Positions 1-5,772 of a stretch of DNA of 9,219 nt are shown in pieces. Under the pieces are notes generated by a model. The model had not been told where the DNA came from and did not search any database. It saw nothing but the letters and a program-made list of their open reading frames with translations. Position numbers and translations under genes: made by a program. Every line of letters starts with the position of its first letter. Within the stretch, counting starts at the first letter, position 1. Source of the DNA: JALYXS01 sp051003795 (GTDB taxonomy: Bacteria; Acidobacteriota; Terriglobia; Bryobacterales; Bryobacteraceae); the NCBI GenBank assembly GCA_051003795.1, contig JBPCKZ010000076.1:1-9219 (forward strand), in the 5' to 3' direction.

Positions 1-73
1 GGTCGCCACCAGAGCCCGTCTCCGCTTCACCGGCACGACCAAACTAACATGCACTCCCGGAAGTCGAGATCCA

Positions 74-120
74 AATAGGACATTTCTACTTGGCCGGGAA
101 TAGGACATTTCTACTTGGCC
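74..120. repeat. Two direct copies of a 22-bp repeat, possible insertion-sequence end
   Basis: Two identical 22-base copies lie at 74-95 and 99-120 with only three bases between them; the shared core is GGACATTTCTACTTGGCC. Repeated short motifs near the ends are known for IS21-family elements, and similar 'GGACATTTCTA' motifs recur near insertion sequences, so this could be the edge or relic of one. That origin is inference: no transposase is visible and the other end lies outside the window. The repeat itself is seen directly. Confidence 0.6.
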
Positions 121-196
121 TTGACACTCCAACAGAAGCAGCATGGCCCTGAGCAGGGAGGGCGCGAGATCGTCGTGTTTCAGGTTAATCAGCTTC

Positions 197-225
197 TTGA
201 TGGAAATCACGCTTACCGGTAACAT
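197..225 (+). promoter_or_regulatory. Weak sigma70-like promoter in leaderless arrangement
   Basis: TTGATG (197-202) and TAACAT (220-225) are separated by exactly 17 bases, and six bases later comes the GTG at 232. Each hexamer matches its consensus at only 4 of 6 positions, so alone this would be weak. It is listed because two other genes in the window show the same -35, 17-base spacer, -10, 6-7 bases, start-codon layout. If real, the transcript would begin at or very near the GTG and have no Shine-Dalgarno sequence. Confidence 0.3.
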
Positions 226-231
226 CGGCGC

Positions 232-816
232 GTGGACGCCAATACGATAAAATTTCTTTTGGTCATGCCCAGGCTTGCCGCTCTATTTTTATTTACGTTC
301 TCCCTTTTCGCCCAGCACCTCTCCTATGGCGTGATTGGCGGCGCGCCGGTCACGGACCTCGTTTCGAACCAGACCGGAACCCGCTACACCATCGGACCGA
401 CTATCCAGGTGCTGCTGCCGCTGGGGATCGGCATCGAGGTCGATGCATTATATCGGTCGCTCGACTTTCGGGTTGTCGCCAACCCCTTTGGAGCGGTTTC
501 CGCCGGCGGATCCCAATGGCGCTTCCCGATCCTATTCCAATACCGCCTGGGAACGCCGCTTCTAAAGCCGTTCGTCGAAGCGGGCGCGTCGTTCGAGCAT
601 ATTAGCGGCATCTCGAAAGCGGTTTCCTCCATAAAGACTCCGGGCGATCTGTTGCGGAATTCAAACGCCGGCCTGATCCTGGGAGCGGGGTTGGATCTCA
701 AGGCGCCGTTCGTCCGACTCACGCCGGGATTCCGCTACACGCGCCAAAGCTCGGCGGACTTCCGCGACATTTCCAATCAAAACCAGTTCGAGTTACTGGT
801 GGGTTTGCGATTCTGA
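232..816 (+). CDS. Small outer-membrane beta-barrel protein
   Basis: This probably encodes an 8-stranded-type outer-membrane barrel with no assigned substrate. A hydrophobic signal segment (LAALFLFTFSLFA) precedes a likely cleavage before Q28. The rest is alternating polar/hydrophobic strands separated by glycine- and aromatic-rich turns (for example IEVDALYRSLDF, RFPILFQYRLG, LRTPGFRYT-like segments). The chain ends in LLVGLRF, whose terminal phenylalanine is the typical signal read by the BAM assembly machinery. Length fits the small 'outer membrane protein beta-barrel domain' families. The start is uncertain: GTG 232 gives 194 residues and sits behind a weak leaderless promoter, while ATG 265 gives 183 residues and a more standard signal peptide. 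Neither has a Shine-Dalgarno sequence. The gene ends 28 bases before the aldo/keto reductase, so co-transcription is possible. Confidence 0.75.
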   Translation: MDANTIKFLLVMPRLAALFLFTFSLFAQHLSYGVIGGAPVTDLVSNQTGTRYTIGPTIQVLLPLGIGIEVDALYRSLDFRVVANPFGAVSAGGSQWRFPILFQYRLGTPLLKPFVEAGASFEHISGISKAVSSIKTPGDLLRNSNAGLILGAGLDLKAPFVRLTPGFRYTRQSSADFRDISNQNQFELLVGLRF

Positions 817-844
817 TAGTCTGAATGCGGGCAAGGAGCATTTT

Positions 845-1813
845 ATGAGCATTTCGCGCCGACGCTTTCTGGAGACGAGTGCAGTCGCGTTGAGTCCGCT
901 CCCTTACGGTCGCGGTTCCGAAATGGAGATGCCGAAGCGCACGCTCGGCAAGACCGGCGCGCGCGTATCGATCCTGGCGATGGGGGGCGGCAGCCGCTTC
1001 CTGATGTATAAAGACGAGGATAAAGCGCTGGAGGCTCTGAACCGGGCGTTCGACCTCGGCATCACGTACATGGATACCGCTTACGGCTATGGCAACGGCC
1101 TGAGCGAAACGCGCGTGGGCAAGGTCATGAAGGACCGGCGCAACGGGATCTTCCTCGCGACCAAGATCAATAAACGGCCGGGCGACGAGGCAATGCGCAT
1201 TCTCGAGGGCAGCCTCAAACGCCTGCAAACGGATCATGTGGATCTGATCCACATTCATTCTTTGGCGGGCGAGGACGATCTCAAGGCCATCGAAGCGCCC
1301 GATGGCGTGCTGAACACGCTATTGAAATTGCGCGACCGGAAGGTGACGCGGTTCATTGGCATTACCAGCCACACGGACCCGACGGTGCTCGCGACGGCTC
1401 TCGAACGGCACGATTTCGATTGCACGCAGATGGCGCTCAATGCGGCATTGGTGGGAATGAAGGATGGGGCGCATGGAATGGAGATCAACGCGGCGATGAA
1501 GCCCAGTTTTGAAACGATTGCGCTTCCGGTCGCGAACCGCAAAAAAATGGGCGTGATCGCGATGAAGGTTTTTGCGCAGGACGGGCTTGCCGGCCAGATC
1601 GAGCCGCAAAAGCTGCTCAACTATTCGCTGTCGCTGCCGGTTTCACTGGCCGTGGCGGGAATGCCGAAACTGGAGTTCATCGAGCAGAACGTCCGCTGGG
1701 CGAAGGCTTTCACGCCGATGCCGAAAGCGGAAATGAAGGAACTCTCGCGGCGGCTTTCCGATAAGAACAAAACGGCGCTCGATACGTTTTTCGCGAATCA
1801 CATTGACGCGTAG
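845..1813 (+). CDS. Tat-exported aldo/keto reductase
   Basis: This is an aldo/keto reductase, an NAD(P)H-dependent carbonyl reductase with a TIM-barrel fold. An AAGGAG at 833-838, six bases before the ATG, supports the start. The N-terminus carries a twin-arginine motif, SRRRFLE (residues 4-10), which predicts folded export to the periplasm, as in many TAT-signal AKR proteins. The AKR domain starts near residue 31 (RTLGKTGARVSILAMGGG). The catalytic tetrad can be placed as D77, Y82 (in DTAYGYG), K107 (LATK) and H138 (DLIHIH). The ITSH segment at 173-176 and GVIAMKVFAQ near 236-245 fit the family's cofactor-side strands. Length is normal. The oddity is residues 19-26, LPYGRGSE, encoded by what looks like a dispersed genomic repeat. 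It replaces the expected end of the hydrophobic region and cleavage site, so export efficiency is uncertain. The substrate is unknown. Confidence 0.9.
   Translation: MSISRRRFLETSAVALSPLPYGRGSEMEMPKRTLGKTGARVSILAMGGGSRFLMYKDEDKALEALNRAFDLGITYMDTAYGYGNGLSETRVGKVMKDRRNGIFLATKINKRPGDEAMRILEGSLKRLQTDHVDLIHIHSLAGEDDLKAIEAPDGVLNTLLKLRDRKVTRFIGITSHTDPTVLATALERHDFDCTQMALNAALVGMKDGAHGMEINAAMKPSFETIALPVANRKKMGVIAMKVFAQDGLAGQIEPQKLLNYSLSLPVSLAVAGMPKLEFIEQNVRWAKAFTPMPKAEMKELSRRLSDKNKTALDTFFANHIDA
896..920. repeat. PYGRGSE-type dispersed repeat inside a coding region
   Basis: The bases from 896 to 920 (core CTCCCTTACGGTCGCGGTTC) encode LPYGRGSE in frame within the aldo/keto reductase signal peptide. From memory, this GC-rich repeat, and its complement reading CCGCGACCGTAAGGGAG, occurs many times in Solibacter-like acidobacterial genomes and often shows up as PYGRGSE at protein ends. 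Only one copy is present in this window, so its repeat status rests on recalled knowledge and not on the sequence shown. Confidence 0.5.
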
Positions 1814-1826
1814 GCTCGAGCAAGCC

Positions 1827-2177
1827 ATGACGTTCGCCGGTCCGCACTGCAATCTGAGCGATCGAATCAATCGCAACATCGTTCAATCGGAAGTGGAGGG
1901 CGGCGTGTATCTGACGGATCTGCCGGATGGCGCGACGTTGGAGGTGGAAACGCAGAATCGTTCCTACACGCTCGTGAATCGCGGGGAGGGAAAAGCTTTG
2001 ATTTCAGGCCATCCGGAATTTTGCCCGGACCCGGTGCTGGTCACCGTCGATGGATCGAACTGGGGCGGGGCGATGCTGAAATTGAGCTTCATCGGCCGCG
2101 GCATGCATCTGGAATTCCGGCATCCCGCGTTTCAGACGATCGTTACGTCGCGGATTGTGGATATACGGGCCGTCTAG
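1827..2177 (+). CDS. Conserved small protein of unknown function
   Basis: I do not recognise a named family. The 116-residue product has no signal peptide or membrane segment and appears cytosolic. It is strand-rich. Its most distinctive parts are SGHPEFCPDPV (residues 60-70, one of two cysteines at C66, the other at C8) and GSNWGGAMLKLSFIGRGMHL (77-96) followed by EFRHP, which look like a compact beta domain with a conserved turn. Single C8 and C66 make a metal site uncertain. The gene starts 13 bases after the aldo/keto reductase stop and probably belongs to the same transcript. ATG 1827 is preferred; a TTG at 1803 inside the upstream gene would add eight residues. Neither has a strong Shine-Dalgarno sequence. 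Confidence 0.7.
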   Translation: MTFAGPHCNLSDRINRNIVQSEVEGGVYLTDLPDGATLEVETQNRSYTLVNRGEGKALISGHPEFCPDPVLVTVDGSNWGGAMLKLSFIGRGMHLEFRHPAFQTIVTSRIVDIRAV

Positions 2178-2201
2178 CGATCCCCAGCGCGACGGGCAAA
2201 A

Positions 2202-2240
2202 ACGCAAAAAGCCCGAGCACTTCGCGCGGGCCTTCTGCGT
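2202..2240 (-). terminator. Rho-independent terminator of the minus-strand ABC operon
   Basis: GCCCGAGC (2211-2218) and GCGCGGGC (2224-2231) form an eight-base stem with one mismatch around a five-base loop. Read on the minus strand the stem is followed by TTTTT, then GCG, then TTTTT (2210-2198). The palindrome extends imperfectly to 2202-2240, and its plus-strand side is CTTCT, so it may also weakly terminate the converging 1827-2177 gene. It lies about 200 bases beyond the ATPase stop codon. Confidence 0.7.
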
Positions 2241-2367
2241 GTAGGAGCCGAGGAGGAAACTTGCTCCATTCCGTAATAACCCTACCATCGGACTCCTCGC
2301 CGCGAAACTTTATAACCACGCGCCCCAAAGTTTTTTGAGATCCCGCCGATAGATCTAGTGTTCGGAC

Positions 2368-2422
2368 CGGGGATGAGTCTTCTCGGAGGATCCCGCTTGG
2401 CAGGACGATGGACTCATCCCCG
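2368..2422. repeat. 12-bp perfect inverted repeat in the operon's 3' untranslated region
   Basis: CGGGGATGAGTC (2368-2379) is the exact reverse complement of GACTCATCCCCG (2411-2422), with 31 bases between. On the minus strand this hairpin starts 16 bases after the ATPase stop codon and well before the terminator at 2231-2198. There is no T-run beside it, so it is more likely a stabilising 3' hairpin, an intergenic repeat of the REP type or a small mobile element than a terminator. Confidence 0.6.
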
Positions 2423-2437
2423 CCCGGGCCGCGAAAA

Positions 2438-3154
2438 TCAAGAATTCGCATCCACAATGCGTCCATCGCGCATCTGCACAATGCGGTGCCCATAGGCCGC
2501 CGCTTCGGGATTGTGCGTGATCATCAAAATGGTTTGCCCGAGGCGTTGATTGAGGTCGCGAAGAATCTTGAGGACGGCGTCGGAGTTCTGCGTGTCGAGA
2601 TTCCCCGTTGGCTCATCGGCCAGCAGAATCGCCGGGTGGTTCACGATCGCGCGCGCAATCGCGACGCGCTGCTGTTCGCCGCCCGAAAGAGCGCTCGGCT
2701 TATGATCCAGGCGGTTTGCGATTCCGAGCAGGTCCAGTATGTTTTTAAACTCCGGCGTGAAGCCCTTCACCGGTCCGGAATTGGCCGATCCGGAAATGTA
2801 TTGCGCGACGGCGATATTATCCCGCGCCGTTAAATTCGGCAGCAGGTTGAATTTTTGAAATACGAAACTCACGGACCGTTTTCGCAGGCTGGTGCGGCCG
2901 GTGTCGGTAAGCGCCGCCAGGTCTTCGCCGGCCACGCGAACGGTCCCGGAAGAGGGAGGAGTCAGTCCGCCCACAATATGGAACAGCGTCGATTTGCCGG
3001 AACCCGAAGGCCCGACGATCGAAAGAAAATCTCCGGGCGCGACCTCGAGGTCTACCCCGCGCAACGCTTCCACATCCACTTTACCGACGCGATAAATCTT
3101 ACGCAGCGCTCGTATGGAAATAATCGCGCTATTCGGGCTGGACGCGCTATTCAT
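2438..3154 (-). CDS. ABC transporter ATP-binding protein, LolD/MacB type
   Basis: This is the ATPase subunit that powers the permease encoded just upstream. All nucleotide-binding motifs are present: Walker A GPSGSGKST (residues 48-56), Q-loop Q100, signature LSGGEQQRVA (156-165), Walker B ending in D180 and E181 (ILLADEPTGNLD, 176-187) and the switch histidine H214 (MITHN). The stretch ADEPTGNLD and the overall 238-residue length are typical of the LolD/MacB/FtsE-like group, which serves lipoprotein release, efflux and related mechanotransmission systems. Its ATG lies inside the end of the permease gene (8-base overlap ATGAATAG), which suggests translational coupling. It is the last gene of the operon and is followed by a long 3' region with a hairpin and a terminator. 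LolD function itself is not proven; the family does not separate cleanly by sequence. Confidence 0.93.
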   Translation of the reverse strand: MNSASSPNSAIISIRALRKIYRVGKVDVEALRGVDLEVAPGDFLSIVGPSGSGKSTLFHIVGGLTPPSSGTVRVAGEDLAALTDTGRTSLRKRSVSFVFQKFNLLPNLTARDNIAVAQYISGSANSGPVKGFTPEFKNILDLLGIANRLDHKPSALSGGEQQRVAIARAIVNHPAILLADEPTGNLDTQNSDAVLKILRDLNQRLGQTILMITHNPEAAAYGHRIVQMRDGRIVDANS

Positions 3155-4241
3155 ATGCCAGGGCGTCGATGGGATCCTGCCGAACGGCGATTAATCCCGG
3201 GTACACGGCCCCCAGCAGCGCGGCGCCCACGGCGATCATTCCGGCCTTCGGCCACCAACTGAAAACGATGGCTTGCGGAAGCGATGCGGGCACCACGACC
3301 AGCAGAGCCCAGCGGGTCAGGAAGCTCAGAAAAATTCCAAATATCGTCCCTCCCAACCCGAGCAAAAAAGCCTCCGCCAAAATGATCTCGAGCACGAACC
3401 AGCGCGAGGCGCCCAACGACTTCAAGATTCCGATCTCCCGCGTGCGCTGCAAGACCGCCATGTACATCGAGAGGGAGACGACGGCAAACCCGATCACCAC
3501 GCCGATCCCGATCACCACATCGATGAAGGAGCTGAGCCAAGGAACCTTATCCACGGAAATCAGCGACGATAGCTCGCTCATGGGGTAAATCGGATAGCCC
3601 TCGAGCCTCTGTTTCAAGCGGGCGACCACCGCGGAAATGTTCCTGGGGTCGTCTACTTTGAGGTAAATTTGACTAACCTTGCCAGTGTTGCCGGTGAGAT
3701 CCTGCAGAACCTGAATCGGCAGGAAAATGTGAGCCAGCTTGCCCGGTTCGACGATTCCGGCGACTCGCCACTCGCGGTTCAGCAGATTGATCGTGTTCCC
3801 CACGTGCAGGTTTCTCTGCTGCGCGTAGTACGTATCGACGTCGATCTCGTTTGGCTGCTCGAATCCGCGCCCCTTGTCGTAAACCAATCCGCCGCTCATC
3901 TTCGAAAAGGCCTTAAGATCGATCCCGGTCAGGTTATCGAATAGATTGATGACGTGGTTAACCGTTCCGGTCGCCAGCGTCACATGCGGTTCTTTCGCCA
4001 GGGCGCTCACGAGTTTTTCCGGGATGGAGGCGCCGCTGAACGACATGAGCGACGTTCCAGGGGCGCGGACCACGATATCGGCGCCGATGCCGTTCGATCG
4101 CTTCACCGAATCCTCCACAACGCCCCGGCTTAAGCCAACCAGGGTCAATATCAAGGTCACGGGAACGCCGATCAGCAGAATGCTCAACAACGTCCGCATG
4201 GGCTTATGCTTGACGTTTTCGTAAACCAGTTTGGGAATCAT
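3147..4241 (-). CDS. ABC transporter permease, MacB/LolC/FtsX type
   Basis: This is an inner-membrane permease with the standard four-helix MacB-like topology. TM1 lies near residues 17-39, followed by a periplasmic domain (about 40-238), TM2 near 239-263, TM3 near 284-312 and TM4 near 332-352. Between TM2 and TM3 is the coupling segment RTREIGILKSLGAS (267-280), the hallmark of this family that contacts the ATPase. The protein ends in RQDPIDALAYE, also typical. With one permease gene a homodimer with two ATPases is expected. Its ATG overlaps the upstream lipoprotein stop codon by four bases (ATGA). Such machines use ATP to drive movement of a periplasmic domain and extract or push substrates; pairing with a LolA/LolB-like lipoprotein suggests lipid or lipoprotein traffic. 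The substrate is unknown. Confidence 0.92.
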   Translation of the reverse strand: MIPKLVYENVKHKPMRTLLSILLIGVPVTLILTLVGLSRGVVEDSVKRSNGIGADIVVRAPGTSLMSFSGASIPEKLVSALAKEPHVTLATGTVNHVINLFDNLTGIDLKAFSKMSGGLVYDKGRGFEQPNEIDVDTYYAQQRNLHVGNTINLLNREWRVAGIVEPGKLAHIFLPIQVLQDLTGNTGKVSQIYLKVDDPRNISAVVARLKQRLEGYPIYPMSELSSLISVDKVPWLSSFIDVVIGIGVVIGFAVVSLSMYMAVLQRTREIGILKSLGASRWFVLEIILAEAFLLGLGGTIFGIFLSFLTRWALLVVVPASLPQAIVFSWWPKAGMIAVGAALLGAVYPGLIAVRQDPIDALAYE

Positions 4242-5149
4242 TGCGATTTCGACGCGGCGGGCGGGGCCTGCGCGCCCGCGCCCAACACCTGCAACTGCGA
4301 GCCTTCGGGCTGCTGAAGAGTAAACCTGTCTTGGCCGATTTCCGGGTTCATGTCCAATTTCGTCACGTTGATCAGCACTCCGTAGCCATCCTCCGGGCGG
4401 TTAATGTCGATCGAATTAGGAAACGGAATGCCGGAGTAGACCTGCCATTTGGAATACCGCGTATCGCTCGTAATCAGCGCCGAATTGTCGAAGGTTTCCT
4501 GGCGAACGATTTGCAGCGACAGCCGGTCGAACCAGACATTGCGCGCGAGCAGCGGGTCTCCGCCCGCGACGCGGCGCAAGATCAGGAGGATATAAAATGC
4601 GTGATCCTCGTCCGTGTAATCGAATAGCACGGAAAATTCGGTCGCGGGATCGACCGGGCGGATCAACAGAGAAGTAGCGAAAGCGGCCGGCCGCAAGTTT
4701 TCGAGCTTGTTTGGCGAAACGGCGGGAAAATCGTTGCGGCCTTCGACAAAGCGGTTCTTGCTGGGGAGGTAAATGTGAAACTCCGTGCCGTTCGACGCCA
4801 TGTCGAAGGCCGTGGATCGCACGACCGGGGTCTTGCCGATGATGCGAACTTCGTCGGGCTTGCGAAACAGAATGTAGGCCAGAACGTCGGCTACGCGGTA
4901 TTCCGTGATCGCGCCTTTGTAAACGCTGCCGACCGATGGCGTCATATCCACCGTCGCGCTGAACGATTTTATCTGGCGGTAACGGTCGCCGATCCGCTTC
5001 GAGAGTTCGTCGCGGGTGGCCGAGAGAAGCGGTTGTTTGGGTTGGATCCCTTGCCGCAAAATCGTGCGTTGGTGCGTGAGACACGAATTCAACACCAGGA
5101 GCGCCAGGCAGAGGCCGAGAGCATTGGCGGAGCGAGGCGCAAAAGGCAT
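4238..5149 (-). CDS. LolA/LolB-like lipoprotein, first gene of the ABC operon
   Basis: The 303-residue product begins with a lipoprotein signal peptide (MPFAPRSANALGLCLALLVL), then the lipobox-like LNSC with lipidated cysteine C23. The asparagine at -2 is not ideal. The mature part resembles the curved antiparallel sheet of LolA/LolB-type carriers: IKSFSATVDM (60-69), then strands ending in ILFRKPDEVRIIGKTPVV (93-110), then FDMASNGTEFHIYLPSKNRF (115-134), a spacing common in LolA-like and DUF4292-like proteins. A proline/alanine-rich tail (about 290-300) follows. Because the gene is fused by a 4-base overlap to the permease, I infer that it is a membrane-anchored partner that hands a hydrophobic substrate to or from the transporter. 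The fold assignment is moderate; the function is inferred. The start is supported by a promoter placed directly upstream. Confidence 0.8.
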   Translation of the reverse strand: MPFAPRSANALGLCLALLVLNSCLTHQRTILRQGIQPKQPLLSATRDELSKRIGDRYRQIKSFSATVDMTPSVGSVYKGAITEYRVADVLAYILFRKPDEVRIIGKTPVVRSTAFDMASNGTEFHIYLPSKNRFVEGRNDFPAVSPNKLENLRPAAFATSLLIRPVDPATEFSVLFDYTDEDHAFYILLILRRVAGGDPLLARNVWFDRLSLQIVRQETFDNSALITSDTRYSKWQVYSGIPFPNSIDINRPEDGYGVLINVTKLDMNPEIGQDRFTLQQPEGSQLQVLGAGAQAPPAASKSQ

Positions 5150-5155
5150 TAACTC

Positions 5156-5184
5156 ATTTTAAGGTGTTATCATTACGGTGTCAT
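5156..5184 (-). promoter_or_regulatory. Sigma70-like promoter of the lipoprotein-ABC operon, leaderless
   Basis: On the minus strand ATGACA (5184-5179, 5 of 6 matches) is followed after 17 bases by TAAAAT (5161-5156, 5 of 6 matches), and six bases later by the ATG at 5149. Transcription would start at or next to the ATG, giving a leaderless mRNA; no Shine-Dalgarno sequence is visible. The -35 lies only eight bases from the tRNA-Ala, so this promoter and that of the tRNA must share the 42-base gap. Confidence 0.55.
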
Positions 5185-5191
5185 CCTTTGT

Positions 5192-5267
5192 GGGCCTGTG
5201 GCGCAGTTGGGAGCGCGCTTCCATGGCATGGAAGAGGTCGACGGTTCGAACCCGTCCAGGTCCACCA
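5192..5267 (+). tRNA. tRNA-Ala (anticodon GGC)
   Basis: A complete 76-base cloverleaf can be folded by eye. The acceptor stem is GGGCCTG (5192-5198) with CAGGTCC (5257-5263), including the G3:U70 wobble pair that is the main identity signal for alanyl-tRNA synthetase. The D stem is GCGC/GCGC (5201-5204, 5213-5216). The anticodon stem CTTCC/GGAAG encloses the loop ATGGCAT with anticodon GGC (5225-5227), reading GCC codons. The T stem is GACGG/CCGTC around TTCGAAC. Discriminator A5264 and a gene-encoded CCA (5265-5267) end the molecule. A TATCAT at 5168-5173 could be its -10 box, but I see no good -35, and that position would fall at the start of the divergent lipoprotein gene. The 3' end is a plausible integration site for mobile elements. 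Confidence 0.97.
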
Positions 5268-5736
5268 AAACGTTTCAAACACTTACCGTCCCGCTGCCAG
5301 CCAAGAACGGAGTCGCCGGAGTCCAAGTGGAGTCCAAACCCCCAAATGCAGGCATGGCAGCCATGGGCACCGTATGGATCTTGGCGCTGCCCACAACTAC
5401 GCCTTTATTCTTCAACGGGATCGAAGGCAAGGGCGGCGTCGGCACCGTTTTCACGCTCGTTGTCTGCTGGAGACGACGAAAACATTTGCTTCCCTATAAG
5501 GATGTTGGCCGTCGCGACGCCCCACCGGATGCACTGTCGAACCTTCAACAATCTTGGTACATTACATTTTTCCTGGCGGCCTCTCCTGTTCTAAAAAACC
5601 CGACATTTCCGACAAACACCACGTAAGTCATTGGTTCGGCAAGCCAGATCGTTGTCGGGTGGAAGTATCACGAGCGAAAAACCCGACATGAAAACCCGAC
5701 AAATACCGCCTGTTGTCCCGAGCGTCCCGAGACGCC
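5268..5736. other. About 470 bases downstream of the tRNA without a recognised gene
   Basis: All three plus-strand frames stay open for roughly 230 bases or more after the tRNA, but each begins upstream of or inside the tRNA and none gives a recognisable protein, a ribosome site or consistent domain features. The minus strand also shows no recognisable product. The left part (to about 5480) is GC-rich and contains repeated GGAGTC and a CATGG-CAG-CCATG palindrome at 5353-5365. The right part (about 5540-5710) is more AT-rich and carries the CCCGACA cluster. The position next to a tRNA suggests a relic of an integrated element, but no integrase is visible. Confidence 0.5.
5594..5701. repeat. 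Cluster of CCCGACA motifs
   Basis: CCCGACA occurs at 5599-5605, 5682-5688 and 5695-5701, and inverted as TGTCGGG at 5653-5659; a shorter CCGACA lies at 5609-5614. The three direct copies are each preceded by a run of A (AAAACCCGACA). The two rightmost copies are 13 bases apart. The cluster sits upstream of the promoter at 5737-5765. It could be a binding site for a regulator or recombinase, or the end of a mobile element; nothing in the sequence decides this. Confidence 0.5.
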
Positions 5737-5765
5737 TTGACACCCAAGACGTCGGAGAGTAGAAT
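5737..5765 (+). promoter_or_regulatory. Near-consensus sigma70 promoter ending at the start codon
   Basis: TTGACA (5737-5742) is a perfect -35, followed after exactly 17 bases by TAGAAT (5760-5765, 5 of 6 matches). Seven bases later is the ATG at 5773, where transcription would be expected to begin. This predicts a leaderless mRNA for the beta-propeller gene and decides against the TTG at 5713, which lies upstream of the promoter. Confidence 0.75.
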
Positions 5766-5772
5766 CCCGCCC

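Noticed and set aside
1..225. Minus-strand frame from ATG 225 open to the window start
   Set aside because: It is read through the 22-bp direct repeats, has no recognisable domain, and is only 75 codons in GC-rich DNA; it is kept as a hint of a mobile element and not called as a gene.
719..1258. Long minus-strand frame of 179 codons
   Set aside because: It is antisense to the barrel gene end and the well-supported aldo/keto reductase and has an arginine/alanine-rich composition typical of shadow frames.
2143..2493. Minus-strand frame of 116 codons after the ABC operon
   Set aside because: It overlaps the end of the ATPase gene and the terminator hairpin, and shows no ribosome site or recognisable domain.
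5448..5460. Possible ParA-like GKGGVG string in one frame near 5424-5441
   Set aside because: The lysine and threonines required for the Walker motif (GKTT) are missing, and the frame originates in the tRNA.
5164..5626. Three overlapping plus-strand open frames running through the tRNA (from 5164, 5178 and 5198)
   Set aside because: Their N-terminal parts are translated tRNA-Ala (for example GSNPSRST and VRTRPGPP), a known annotation artefact, and the remainder shows no recognisable protein or ribosome site.
5713..5772. Upstream TTG start extending the beta-propeller protein by 20 residues
   Set aside because: The strong promoter at 5737-5765 lies downstream of this TTG, and the extension would bury the signal peptide behind a polar segment.
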